Shown here: in pieces, positions 41,276 through 54,500 of the stretch
How the letters are laid out: every line of letters begins with the position of its first letter
Numbering within the stretch: the stretch's first letter is position 1
Assembly (NCBI RefSeq): GCF_048128805.1
Contig: NC_135997.1
Coordinates: 7,787,616-7,851,615 of the forward strand
Length of the DNA: 64,000 nucleotides
Reading direction: 5' to 3'
Origin: Centroberyx gerrardi
Lineage: Eukaryota > Chordata > Actinopteri > Beryciformes > Berycidae
Translations under genes and position numbers: made by a program
Notes under the pieces: generated by a model
Seen by the model: the letters and a program-made list of their open reading frames with translations, nothing else
What the model was told of the DNA's origin: nothing
Database searches by the model: none

Positions 41276-42935
41276 TAGAATTCGTTTTATCCTAATTAGA
41301 GTACCAGATGGGTGGGGTTTGCCAAGGAAGACAATGTGAGACCCACAGAATATAGACTGTTTGAAATTCTGCATACTTCTGTAACTGAAAATGTGATACT
41401 ATCTGAATTGTCCGGATGTGGCAAACTCCACCCATCTGTAGCTCCACGCAGGTTAAAGCAAATGCTTAGAATGATTTGTAATTACTATTCAACCCAGGTC
41501 TTACAACACACAAGCCTTGGCCAAAACTGTCCTACAGATGCACTGCTGCCAGATCACTAGATATCCACCATCTTTTCAAACAATCAATCTGTCTCATCAC
41601 AGTGTTCAATAGCAATTTTTAGACTAGAGATTACTTGGCTGGAAATTGGCTGTGTAAATTGAATTCAGGTTTTGAAAAGTCCACAGGTCCACATTATTTA
41701 AACTTTGTGATAAACTTCAGCAATTCATTGCATTTGTTCAATCCAAGCTGCTGTGCCCCAGCACTCCTCCTAACACTGGTATGTGCTGCTGTAATCCTCA
41801 GCCTGGTCAAGATAACAGGACAAAGTTTCCAATGGTACACATACACACTTTGAAAGAAAAAAAAACATTCCCTTGCATTAGAATTTGACTCTTCATTTAT
41901 GCATGCAGTGTTATCCACCTGGTTGTACAATATATCAATTTTGACCAGTATTCTACAAACAATCCACAGAAATAAACGTTTGGTTTAGCACTGGTGTCCT
42001 TAGCCCTCCTACTCATCATACCTCACAGCTCAGATCCAAAAAAAAAAAAAAGAAAAAGGAAATTGCACACTGCTGATTTTGCCTTTGAACCGCAATGCAT
42101 TTGCCAATCAGTGCACTGCACTTTCAACATCCCACACCACAGGAATATCTGCCAGAAAAATGTATTGAGATGTTTGTAGTCAAAGTGGTGTTTATAGGGT
42201 TTATATATTAGCCGCCTGGATGGACACCCGGACTGTCTGTGCATTGGCAGTGGGCCGTGTCTGTGTGCTGTAGGAGAGAGATATCATGTCAGCTGCGAGT
42301 CTTGGCTTAGACCTGGAGCCGATCAAAGGCAGATGAAAGAGTAGGTGGGCTCAGAGGACACAGACGAACACGGGGATCATCTGAGTCGTCTAACTTCACG
42401 TTAACGACCTCTCTCCCTCCCGGTTCTTCCTCTCGTTTCCCTTATCGGTCACAAAGAGAACTAAACCACGACACCATCGATAATCTCCATACCTACACTT
42501 GGGCTAACGAGACTTAAAAAAAAAAAAAAAAAAAAAAAAGGAAAGAAAATTGTGGCATACGGGGTGTAAAGTGCACTGAATCAAAGTGATAGAATGCGAC
42601 AGTAGGAATGTGCGTGGATCCCATTTGAGGCTGATCCCTGGTCAGGTCTGGTTAGCAGTGAACTCTGCTTTTCTCAGTGACGACATGACACTATTTTAAG
42701 TGCCAAACATAGGTTCTCTCAACATACGGGGGGGTTGGAGGAGGGGGAAAATAATGTGAAAAATCCCACCATAATAATAATAATACTTAATTATTAAATT
42801 TTCTACAAAACAACAGAGCAACAGTTCACTCAAAAGAACATTTAGGGCCGACAGACCATGAACAGAGAAGTTAGATCACACCAACCAAACACAAAAGATC
42901 ACATGCTCAGTCACGGGTCTTTTAACTCTTGGTCT

Positions 42936-42990
42936 ACACACACACGCACACACACACACACGCACGCACACACACTCTCACACACAGTAT
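42936..42990. repeat. (CA)n/(CGCA)n microsatellite
   Basis: CA and CGCA units inside the abhd2 downstream/3' UTR region. The chance ORF across it is not a gene. Confidence 0.9.
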
Positions 42991-43463
42991 CTGTGAGTTA
43001 CATACATAGTACAAAGACGCTGTGTTGGTTAAGACAGCAGACTAGGCTATGGCCTTGGCGGTGATAAGCAGTGAGCTCCACACAGGTACAGTAAATGGGC
43101 ACCGACTGCAGCACAGTCCTTTAATGTACTGGGAGGCTTCTTCTGTGCTCTTGGTTTCACTGGTACTACTCTAAAATGGTGCTCCCTTTCTTTCTTTCTT
43201 TCTTTTTTTAGGCTACGATGCCGACTTGCCTCATCTCTTTTTTTTGGATTTGGTCAGTGCCTCCGTAGCACAGGCATCATCATCATCCTCATCCTCCTCG
43301 TTGTCGTGTGTATGTAGGGAAACAAACTGTTGCTGCTCTGCATTCACATCCCTCACGAAAGAAAAGAGCACAAAGGCAGTTAGTTGTTTTTTTGTTCCTT
43401 CACATACTTGTAAGGTGATGGTGGTTAGAAAGGGGGAACGGTGGTGAAGGCATGGGTACGGTG

Positions 43464-43633
43464 TGACAGGGGGAGGGGAGGGGAGGGGGGAGGGGGGGGG
43501 CAGTAGCAGTGAGCAGCACTAGAGGAAAAGGCAGAGGAGAGACAGCAGTTCAAGGTTTGGTTCAGGTGTCCTCCTCAGTGCTGGGACAGTGGTGGGACAG
43601 TCGGGTCGGGTCGGGGGGGGGGGGGGGGGGGGG
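43464..43633. repeat. G-rich tracts with long G homopolymers next to the abhd2 stop
   Basis: GGGGAGGGGAGGGG-type repeats run at 43464-43500, and a G run of about 20 at 43613-43633 ends 21 bp from the abhd2 stop codon. In the abhd2 mRNA these are C-rich; on the plus strand they could form G-quadruplexes. Homopolymer length may be inexact in the assembly. Confidence 0.9.
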
Positions 43634-43654
43634 CGCGTGAGAGAGGTCAGAGGT

Positions 43655-46600
43655 TTAAGCTTTTTCCTCTGCGCAGGAGCTCTCGCTCAGGTGGCCGCTT
43701 TGGCACGGCGGTTTCTGTTTCTCCCACTGGCACATGGCGTTGGCGTAGCCCACGATCACTTTGTCCATCCAGGTGAGCGGCTGGGGGAAGAGCACCGCCC
43801 CCTCGAAGAAGCCCAGGTGGCCGCCGTGCAGCGTCAGGGCGAAGACCACGTTCTGCTTCTTCTCTACAGGGACACACAGAGGACACACAGCGCGGGTTGT
43901 TCAGTTTCTGCGCTGCCCGGTGCACACTCATCGGTATCTGAGAGCCAACATGGGCCACATGTCCAGATATGGGCTGGCCAGGAATTATTTTATGCCTGGT
44001 GCAGATACTGAAGGGTGTGTTTGTGTGGACATTACAGATAACAGCATGACTCAACTTCTGCCAGGTATGTAAGAGGTAAGAGCGGTATGTGTTCACTGTG
44101 ATAGTGGGGGATCGGTCTCACCACCTTCAAATTCAAATGAGCTTCATTGGCATTAAATACTTGAGTATCTCTTGCCAAAGCAAAACAGTGACAATTCATA
44201 TAAGTAGCAATAATGACAATAAAAATAATTGAACAATAGAAAATTTCAATTATTCGATCACACACAAAGCAAAATAGTTATCATCTGTCTCTTCTGTCTC
44301 AGGGTTTCACAGGATATTATATAAATGGCAGCTAGAGAGGCACGCTCACTTTTTTCTCCAAGGATATTTTCCAAGGAGTTTTTTGTCAGGGGGGAGTTTT
44401 TCAAAATGACATACATTTTGAAATTTGGAGAAATAAGCTGCTCTGACATTTACTCTTTACATGCATTTACTATTTGTCATATGAAAAGCCATAATAACAT
44501 CTATATCTGCTGAACTGCGGAATAACTACAATACTGATCCCAGTGACTATGCTGCTATCCCATGATTTTTTGATGAAACACATACTCTAACCTACTTAAG
44601 GCGTCAAGTACAGATCAAAACAGTTTATTCTGCCTCATTTGCCATTAGGTGAAATATCCATGAATCCATTCACAGCCATTATACTTCATTCACAGAATAA
44701 ATCAGCCCTGAAACTCCTTAAAAAGTAGGTCATCTTCACATCGCAGACGAATCATTAATCTGTTTCTGATTGCGATATGAACCTATGCGCACAGCGCTGC
44801 AGCTGTGGCCGACCAGACAGAGTGGCATCCTGAAAAGGATTGGCCTGGATCTCTCTATTCTCCTGCTCTTAACTGGGTTAGTGGGAGACCCTGATGCGGG
44901 TGGCTAGTGATTAAGATCCCACAGGGCTTTCATTACTATACACTATTCATGACAGCTGCTGAGCTGACCTGGAATGACTGAGTGCCTGTCCAGACCCTGA
45001 GCCACCAGCGCCGGGCGGGAGGGGAATGTTGGAGAATGTCTCATATTTAAAAACAACATTCAAGCTTTGGTGCAGACTGCATGGGGCGCTTTGGGAATAA
45101 TAATATAAATGAGGGATGGTAAATTAGACTAATTTCGCTGCTGATTAGTCTAGTAATCAACTAGTAATCAGCAACCGAGAAATTCTAAAAATAGACAAAT
45201 CTTTTATTGTATATACCAAAATATGCAACCTTTTTTTTCCAAAGAAGTAATTTCAGAAATATAAAATATCAGACTTGTTGATGAGCCATGTATATTAAAT
45301 GTTTGTTAGTCCTGTACTAAAATAACTCTCACTCTGACTTTAATAACTTGAGAGACAGCTGTAAGCTCTTCTTGTCAAACATTAACTATGCCTACCATAC
45401 ACTAGAAGACTTTGAAAAGACTTTGAAAAGACTAAAGTCTGACACCACTATTTGCATGAGCCAAGACTAAAGACTTCCGATAATATTAAACATGTTTGAT
45501 TTTATCGGAATGTCAAGACGAGAAAAAGACTGACTTAAGACAGCTCGGACTGAGTTTTCTGACCACCTTACACCAAACGATCGAGATGACGGGAGCGCGC
45601 CACAACTCGAGCAAAACTCTCATGATTTTATTCCAACATTGGAAATTTGTCTGCGACAGTGAAATCGCTTGAAAAGTCGTTTGGTGTAAGGTCGCATAGC
45701 TAATTAGAGCACTAAAACACATGAGGTCTATTTCCTGGTAGGTGTGTTAGTGTGTCTGAGTCACTGTATCAGTTTTAGGGCAGAGGGGACAGACGGGCCG
45801 GCTGATCCTCTTTTCAGTCAGTGTTACACAGGCCACCAGCTGAACTGACTCACTGCCACGAGAGACACTTTCAGGCTAGAGTCCAGTCCAGCCCTATCAT
45901 CCACCCACACACACACACCCTTACTTCATGGATACATGAGGGATTTTCCCTTTTCCAAAATAGCAAAAGTGGCCAGTAAGTTTAAATATAGCAGGCTGAG
46001 GAGAAAGAAAGCTCTGTAATCACCATGTAATCTGAGGACAGTCAAGAAGGACCTGGGAACTACAGACAAAACTTGATGTCATTGTTTTCCCGAAATACAC
46101 TGACTCCTCTTCTGTTTGTGTAATGGAGGAGTGAACTCCCTGGACACTGGTCCAGTAGGACATTTTTGAGGTTGGGAACTTGGGAGGGAAGTTAAACTCA
46201 CCTTTAGACAGAGACACATAGAGGCACACTCAGCAAGACTGCACGTATGTGTGTGTTTGTGTGTTTTACCGTTGCTGCAACACATTCCAAACACACTAGC
46301 CTCTGTGCCACACCCGTCCCGTACAGGGTACAGGGTGCGGAGCCAAGTCATCAGGAGGTCTTTCTACATTACAGACATGGTGTTACATCTACAGCAGTCA
46401 GTCACAGAGGATAGGCCTGCAGTGAATGCCTGTAGTGTTCAAATAGCACGAGTCAACGGAGGAAGGGTTCATATCGAGAAGCAGCTGTGTGTCAGGATCA
46501 GGCTGAAAACACTTCCACTACCTGACAAGCTCAAGTAGAGAGCAGTGCTGAGCTGGCGGCTTTTCAGCTGGTTTCACACTAGGACCAATATTTGCCCGTG

Positions 46601-48515
46601 TCCGTCAAGTCTAAATAGAATGCCTTAAATAGCCTACTTACAGAGATGCTCTTTGTGGGGCTACATCGTGTGCTTATACATGATGTGAAAATATTAAGGT
46701 GAAATGGTTATGGAAGTATCGCCCGGTTCAATTTTTTTTATTTCCGACATTCTTCTCAGCCACAGCAAGCAAAGAAAAAGCATATTTTTTCCAGTGAGAA
46801 TATCCAAAAAAAGCCACTTAAATAGGCAAAATAGTTGCTTCCAAGACATCATGTGATCTCTGTGTTCACTTAACTGAAATGTGAGTAGGTTCAAATGAAA
46901 GATAAGAAATTCATAGTTCATGTTACCCCATGAGTGTATGGCTATAGAAGGTTCATAAGGTCGACAAAATTGTGGTATACTTTACGCTTGTTTGGGCGGT
47001 AACATAAACGACTACAATAGCTTATTGGGCTTTTATTTTAAGAAGCACATGTTTTGACACACTGTCAGGTGAGAAACAGTGGGGTTTACCGCTGCTTGTC
47101 ATGATGATAAATGCTGTTAGTTACCTGCTAACGTGCGAGGGATGGTGAGCAGTGAGTCATGAACCAGAGGATCATCTGCGGAGTTCACTAGCAGCAGTGG
47201 CACGTTTACCTAGAAAATTAGGTTGTATTAAAATCCACAAATCAGTTAAATGTGCATACAGACAGACAGTCCATTCAGTCATACCAAAATGTAAAAAAGG
47301 GATTTGTATATAGAGAATAAGGCAGTTCTTACATTGTGGATATAATGTACACAACTCTCCTTCTCGTAGTACTCTTTGAGAGAGCTGTGACCGTGGAATT
47401 TCCTGTTGAAACCCAGAGAAGTCATTAGTCATTAAACAAACCGCTGTGCTTTAGAGACCGGAGAAGAAGCACCAGGAGAGTCTGCCTGCATGCTAGTAAT
47501 CCCTTCTCAGAGCTGCAAACCTGCTTAACAAGAACATCTCAACAACAACTAAGGGACAGGTATTGCTGATGACTATGGTGAAAATTACAGATAAGGAGAT
47601 TCAGAAAGATCTATCTGCAGTCCACCGTGTCCGCATCAGAAAAACGCTGATAGTAGAGGCAATCTCACCATATATCTGTGTTTGTGACTCCACTACATAC
47701 CTCATGATGTTGTCGTCTATCTGCATGAGGGAGGTCGCTGTGTACAGCCGACTAAGATCTGCGTCTATTATTTTAGCTGAGCTCCCCGCGAACAGACTGC
47801 CCCTGTAACATGCACACAGTGAAAGAAAACAGATATTGGAATTATTTGCGTTACTGTAGTTCACTTGAGTACTTCTTTTCTTTACAAACATTACAAAAAC
47901 TTTAAGCCAACTCTTTTCAATTTTTAAGGAATTGCTCCTATTTTTACTTGAGTAAGTCTATTTACTTAAAATTCTATTTGTTATTTAATTCTACACACAT
48001 ACACACATTATTGATAAAACATGTTGAAACCAATGACTTCTCCATGTGCAGTCAATTATTCAACCACCAGTCCTGTGCAGTAACTACTAGATCCAACCCA
48101 TACCAAAAGAATGTGATCTCCCTCTACAGTCCAGTGCAATCTCAAAATGATCATGATCAAGATGCACTGAAAACGTCTTTGCAGTATCAAAGTTAGGCTA
48201 AGCCCTAGTAGTTTTTAAGTGGAAGTTCAGGATCTAGTAATCTTATGACAAACCTCTTTGCCTGTTATGTTGATGTGAAATGAGAGTACTGTCTGTGGCA
48301 AACACCGGCATATAACCATCTAAAAATAGACAATATGTGGATAGAAATCTATGATAATGAGAAATTATAGGGGAACAATTTGTGTTGCATGTATAGGAGC
48401 GGGACTGATACCTGTGTGAGAGGATAATTTTCTTCATGTTGTCAGCCATGAGAAAGTTGTAGAAGCGTCTGCACTGGTCCCACTGTAGGAAGGTTTCCTG
48501 GGCCCTGAGAGTAAA

Positions 48516-48551
<36 letters not shown>

Positions 48552-51500
48552 AAGTCAGCTGTGTGCAGCCTGTTTGCATTCCAAACAACACACTGAATGC
48601 CCCGTGTAATCCACAGGACAAAGAGTCACGCTGGTGGGGTCTAGACCTAGTGTCAGGCATTGTAATGCAGCTCACTGATAGAGACAGGTTGAAGCAACAC
48701 ACAGTAGATTATAGACATTAAGTAGATAACTGACAATTAATGAGGCATTTTTTGCAGCCTTGTGAGTTAAAGTACGATTATAAACGGACCAAAAACAATC
48801 GTAGACTACACTTGTCACTAGGAAGGAGTGTCAGCCGCAGATCACAAGAAAGGCTGACAAAAGAGCTGGCTTAGGTTTTGACGCACATATGAAAAGGAGA
48901 ATTGATTGAGGGAAAAAGAAATGTAATCCCATTTCACAAAAGGCCAGTCTCCACACCACACCCCACTCACACTGCTTACATCCAAACTTTAACAGACCAT
49001 GCCTGTCGGCTCTGGACAGGCCGAGCGCGGCCGCTGCCAAGAAGGAACGCTGGCTGCCTCTCAAAACTCAGAAGGTGTGGCTCAGTCCAACATACACACA
49101 GGATACACAGCCCTCTCTAACGCCCACCACAGCTAGTTGTTCCAAACATGTCCCAGTACATTGGTTTGACCTCGACTGTGCTTTCTATAGCTCTATGTAT
49201 ACAAAGTGGACAGTGTGACATGTTTCTGGACAGGCAGTTGTCAACACTATCAATGCAGGCTCCACTTTTATCCCCCTCTAATCAAATGGAAGGGATTAAG
49301 GCAAGGGCAGAATATGAAATACAGAGCCAGAAGCAAATAAAAAAAAAAAAACATCCAGCCTGGAAAGTAAGAGCAAAATGTGGACAAATGACTTCTCATG
49401 TTGAGTGGCAGGAAGTGGGCAAACCAGTGCAGACCAGTAGCCAACAGTGTGAGGCTGCCACCTGTCTTTACACTGACCTTTTTTTCTTGGAGTTTGTAAT
49501 AAAAAAGGCAATACTTAAATATTTCAACTTTAGCAAAAGAATGCTGCACTTCAACTGAGTTAAAAACAGTAAAGAGTAGTAGTAAAGTGAAGTGCTGCAA
49601 GCTAAAAGAGGTGCTTGTTGGGAACAGGCCTCAACATGTGATTATATTATATATCTAAGCAGTTGAGCAGTAAGTTGAGCTTTATTTCAGTAGTGGAATG
49701 TGTGTATTGGAAGTGCCAGAGTCCCACAGCGGCCTTTATAGTACAGTGCGGTGTGTTTGAGAGGGCAGAGGACGACAACCCACCTGAGAGCGCTGTAGCC
49801 CTGGCAGACGCTGACGCAGCACAGCACTCTCTCCTGGTTGGTCCTGTTCTCTCCCAGGAACTTGCACACGATGTTGCCACCCAGACTGAAGCCCACCACG
49901 ATCAGCTGGGTCTGGGGAAACGCCCTCTTAATGTATCCGACCATGGAGGCAAACTCCCATGTGCAGCCTGCAAGGAAAGCGGTTTACAGACACCGATCAA
50001 TACGTAACACCTCTATAGGAGGGAGTGCTACTCCTACTCAGCAGTTACTGCCAAAGGTGCCTTTAGCTCAGGATATCAGATTTGCTCACATGTGTCTCAA
50101 TCAGACCTTTTAAGCCACATTGTGCAAGTCTGAGCGAGTTCCTTCTAGTTTCTCTAGTTCCTTCTAGTTTGTCCTAGTTCCTTCTAGTTCCTTGTTACCT
50201 TGACTAGATGATATACTGAGATGTGTCTAAATGAAGGCTAGTCCCTACGATAATATTAAATTACTTATGGCTAAACCAGATCTGATAAAAATGTAGTTGG
50301 GTAACCAAATGATATCATTTTTTCAAAATGATATCAAAATGAACCAATGTTCCTGCTATCTGATGGAGAGATTTAAGCTATGCTCATTGCTATGAGAATT
50401 ACTTTTGTTAAGCTTGTTAAGCTTCAACAGCACTAAACAAATGAACAAAAAATTATGATGCAGCATTACTGATCAAAAAATCCTTTTTTCATTACAAAAC
50501 AGTGTTATTATTCCTAGATAGCCACTGACTCTTCCTGACTACAAGTTCGTCTCAGGTCAAACACAGGGAAGTTCTCTAGGAAGTAAAACTCAAGTCTTAT
50601 TCAGCTCCTTGAGTCTCTGACTTTGGTCTCACCATAAGTGAACATGCGTGGGGAGGTAAGCTCGATATTGGGAAGAGCTCCCAGGTGGTTCAGCACAGCG
50701 CAGCGGTAACCCTCCTTCTGCGAGTAATCCACAAAGGTTCGGATGTAATGCTTCTCGCTATGGTTACCAATACCGGGGCATATCACCATGGTGATGTCAT
50801 CTGTTGAAACAGACAGATGGATCGGAGAGATATATGCAAATGAGAAATATGTAAACGCAGACAAGATGAAGAGAATGACACACTCCTAATTGCCGGATCA
50901 CCATTTAATAGGCAAAAAAGCCTACGTGAGGCAAAGTACTGCAGCCAACCAAAATAAAGGATTATGTGCTTTGTCAAATATTTACTTAGCAAAACAGGAT
51001 GGAAATAGTAACACCACTTTTTTGGGAAACAAATTATGTCATGTGAGTCCTGAGCAAGTCCTAAGAGATCAGCATTGAGGTGACTAAGTTCATAGTTCAC
51101 AGGTGACATGAAAAAACAAACAAAGCTAAACAGGTATGGACATGATCATTTTGGTCATCAGTTTGTTTTCCTCTGTAAGGGACCAATATGTGCTTTCCAG
51201 CTTGGCACGGCACCAAAAAAAAAAGCCAACCAGGCATCGTCTAACAGGTATTTTTCAAAACCACAGTAAGAAATCCAGTAAGGAAAAGTAGATCTCAATC
51301 AAGTGCATCACCTCCAGTTCGATGGTCTGCCAGTGGCTCAAAGAGGTCAAAGGTGGCAGTGGCCCCGTCCTGCATGGGTAAGTACTTCCTGATTCCACAG
51401 GGATGAGGTGAACTGACCCGACCGAGTTTCCCATACAGGGCCGTCTGGAGGTGACCGCTCTTACCCCACAGCAGGGGAGGAATGTACCTGCAGGACAGAA

Positions 51501-54500
51501 AACACAAATATATAATATGAAATATGAGCTTATTCTACTGTTGCACGCATTGTACGTCACACTGGATAAGAGCATGAGGCTAATGCCCAAAAGTAATATT
51601 ACATTCATGCAAAGTAACACCAACGTTCTGTGCGGTTACATTTGCATGACTGTTTTACGACACAAAATGTGAACATTCTGCTGCGTAGTTTGCATTTCCA
51701 GTCACATTCCTGTCAGAGCTTTTGACACATTGCTCTGTTCACCCAACAGACAGTAGCTGTGTAATGTCAGTACTTTAAAATGCTATGTTATTTTGACTTT
51801 TTCAGTGGCTGACTAGCTAAAAAGATTCCAACATTTTAGGAATGATAATGTTTGCCTGTGCACTGAATCCCAGTGACACCCACTGCCTCTGTAGGAGTTA
51901 ACTATTTGGATTACGTAATATTCCTTGTTCGCAATGTTGTGTCTTCTGTTGTACATTATCATGAATCACCATCTTCTTTCTATGTTGAGAACAAGAAGCC
52001 TGTGAACAAATTCACAGGAAAGCTCTGGGAGGTTCTAGCTGCTGCTTTTAATGTAGCTATACTATCAGGTTGGTCGAGTGATTGCAATGTTATGATCAGG
52101 GTTGACAACACGAGATATGGAGACAGTGGCCAATGTTTGCGAATGACACATTAGCAAATATCTGAGCATCTTTGTTTCAGTCTCCTCGATTACGTAACGT
52201 TATCTCCAAGAATCCCTCCTGTTGGACTCGCCCGCACTGAAGGGAACAGCGGGCCAGCTTGGAGCCCGTGTGCCGAGATAACCAAAATCAGTGTGACTGT
52301 GAACTGAAGGGCGGACACAACGTGCATGCATGGATACATATACATGCACAAAGATGCACACGCAGTAAATATCTGCAGAGAGCAAAGTATACAGTTACAT
52401 CAACAGTTACACAACCCCTTCATCCTCCTGTTCCATCTTCCCTAACCGCCACTGGAACAATCGCTGCACCTGGCCGATGCACTCCTTACGTAAGGGTTTC
52501 TCTGCAATCTGTCACTCAAAATCACTGATATTTCAGGCAGCTTCCATTTGGTGATAGCGTAATCAACTCTAGCATTCACTGCAAGGGTAGGAGAAGCTCA
52601 GCCACGCCTTCCCAGAAGGGTCTCCGTGTTTCTGTGTAGGCTTAATCTGTGAGTGGGGGATGAAGATGACCTCACTGTTGTCATGTGGACAAGAGGATAA
52701 GCACCTGCCAGGATAATAATCGAGTTCATCAATTGGAGGAACAGACCAGTTAAGACATGAAATGCTGTTTGCCCTGTTGATTTAATTTTTGTTGATCTAA
52801 ATGAAACTTGTTTTTAACCTTTAGATTATAGAACAGGTCCTAATTTTGTGTAACTGAATTACAGTGAAAACTAAGTTCAAAATCCCTTAACTGAACATCA
52901 CCTTCATACAGCTATAATGAGATACTCTTTGGACAAACAGGTCTCACACTGAACTAGAATATGCAAGACTCACTTCAAGGGTTTCTGTGTGTGTGCTGTT
53001 ATCCTTGGCAATTATCAGAAAACAGAAAAAGTAAACGGAGGCCAGTGTGGTTTGGAGTGATCAAGTACAAAGATACACACACTCAGTAGTCTGAAGTACA
53101 GATCAAAGGCCTTATGTAAGGTTGCAGGCCTTTTCTACTGATAAGCTGAGAAAAAAAACCCAAACTACTGTCACAATCCACTAACTGCTCCTGCCCTGAC
53201 CCATGTTTATCTTCATGTTTTTATTGGGGTGATGTTTCCTGAACACAACATCACCAGCGATAAAACTTAAAAAGATAAAAGACTAAATAGATTGGATTCC
53301 AATATGCTCAAGAATTTGAGATTGGGGGCGTCTTAGTGGCTCAGTTAAGGTTCATACAATTCAGTGTTTCCTCTGTATTTAATTTAGCAGTGGTGCGTCA
53401 CCACAGCAAGGAAATCACCACCACTGCTAGAGAAAATATTAAATTAAAATCATCTTCTTCACTATCATCTAAAACTAAAATAAGTGTTGGACTACACTTA
53501 TTTTAGTTTAAGATGATAGTAAGACTAAATTACAATGCTAATATTTAGAAGTAATTATTTTATAATGATTTAAAATACTTTTTTAGCACTACAACTGCAA
53601 CTTAAAACATAACTTAGACCCAAAGAGCGACAGATATAGGACAAACAAACATTATCCCCCCAAGCACCACAGCGGCATCAAATTACAGACAAAATATTAC
53701 AATGTAAACACAACTCCTTGGTTCGAATCTGGCCCGGTACCTTTATGGCATGCCATCCCTCTCTCTCCCCCAGTCTGTCCTGTCTCCCTCTACTTTCAAC
53801 TATCTATTAAAAGGCAAAAATGCCCCAAAAAATAATCTGAAGGGGGAAAAAAATAAATGAACTTGAGATCAACAAGCTACCACTAAGGATTGCGCCAGTT
53901 CAAGAAAAAAATCTTTGTTCCGCAAATCTTATCAGGTACTGTACACCAGCCATTCAGAGAATTTGAACCCTTGTTATTGTTCCACTTTATTTGAGAAACT
54001 GCACGTTCCCAAACACTGTCCAACAAGAATGCCGTTGGCTTGATACTGCTGACCCCCCCCTCCTGTGCTTCCCGCTCTGTGATTGATCTCTTAGCGGTCA
54101 TAGGAGCGACGGGCCTGGAAACTCTTGTTATGCAACACCACAGGGTGTCATTATGTGTTACAAAACTTGACTTCTCGACAACACACAGTGACATAGACCA
54201 TTAGATACACGCCAACAATGTCAGTGGGTGCAATGGCTTCAATGAATACAATGAGATAACAGGCTAGGACTTAAAAAATAAAAGGTAAAATATGGCTGTA
54301 CAGCAGCGCATAATTACAAGCCAGATATGAATATAGTCATCAACCTAGGCTTACGATTCACTGACTGACACTCACATTGTAGTTGAAAGGCAAAGGACTC
54401 AGTGACAATGGCTTACATAAGCAGACACTCGTGACGAAGGCTTGAAGAGACTCTCCCCCCCACTGGGCTAAAGGTTCCTCAGGCAGACCAGAGGATATCG

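Larger units (their letters stand above)
39522..43654 (-). other. abhd2: abhd2 3' UTR candidate and downstream sequence
   Basis: On the minus strand this follows the abhd2 stop. The farthest AATAAA I noticed (39522-39527, read as tttatt on plus) would give a roughly 4.1-kb 3' UTR, in line with the long UTR of mammalian ABHD2. It would end about 450 bp from the rlbp1 poly(A) site. A dispersed repeat lies at 40895-41275 and a 25-base A run at 42515-42539, so a shorter UTR is equally possible. I see no gene in this interval. Confidence 0.35.

Noticed and set aside
43589-44096. Overlapping 140- to 149-codon ORFs over the abhd2 last exon
   Set aside because: Wrong frames across the exon; the true frame encodes HGGHLGFFEG and ends at 43655.
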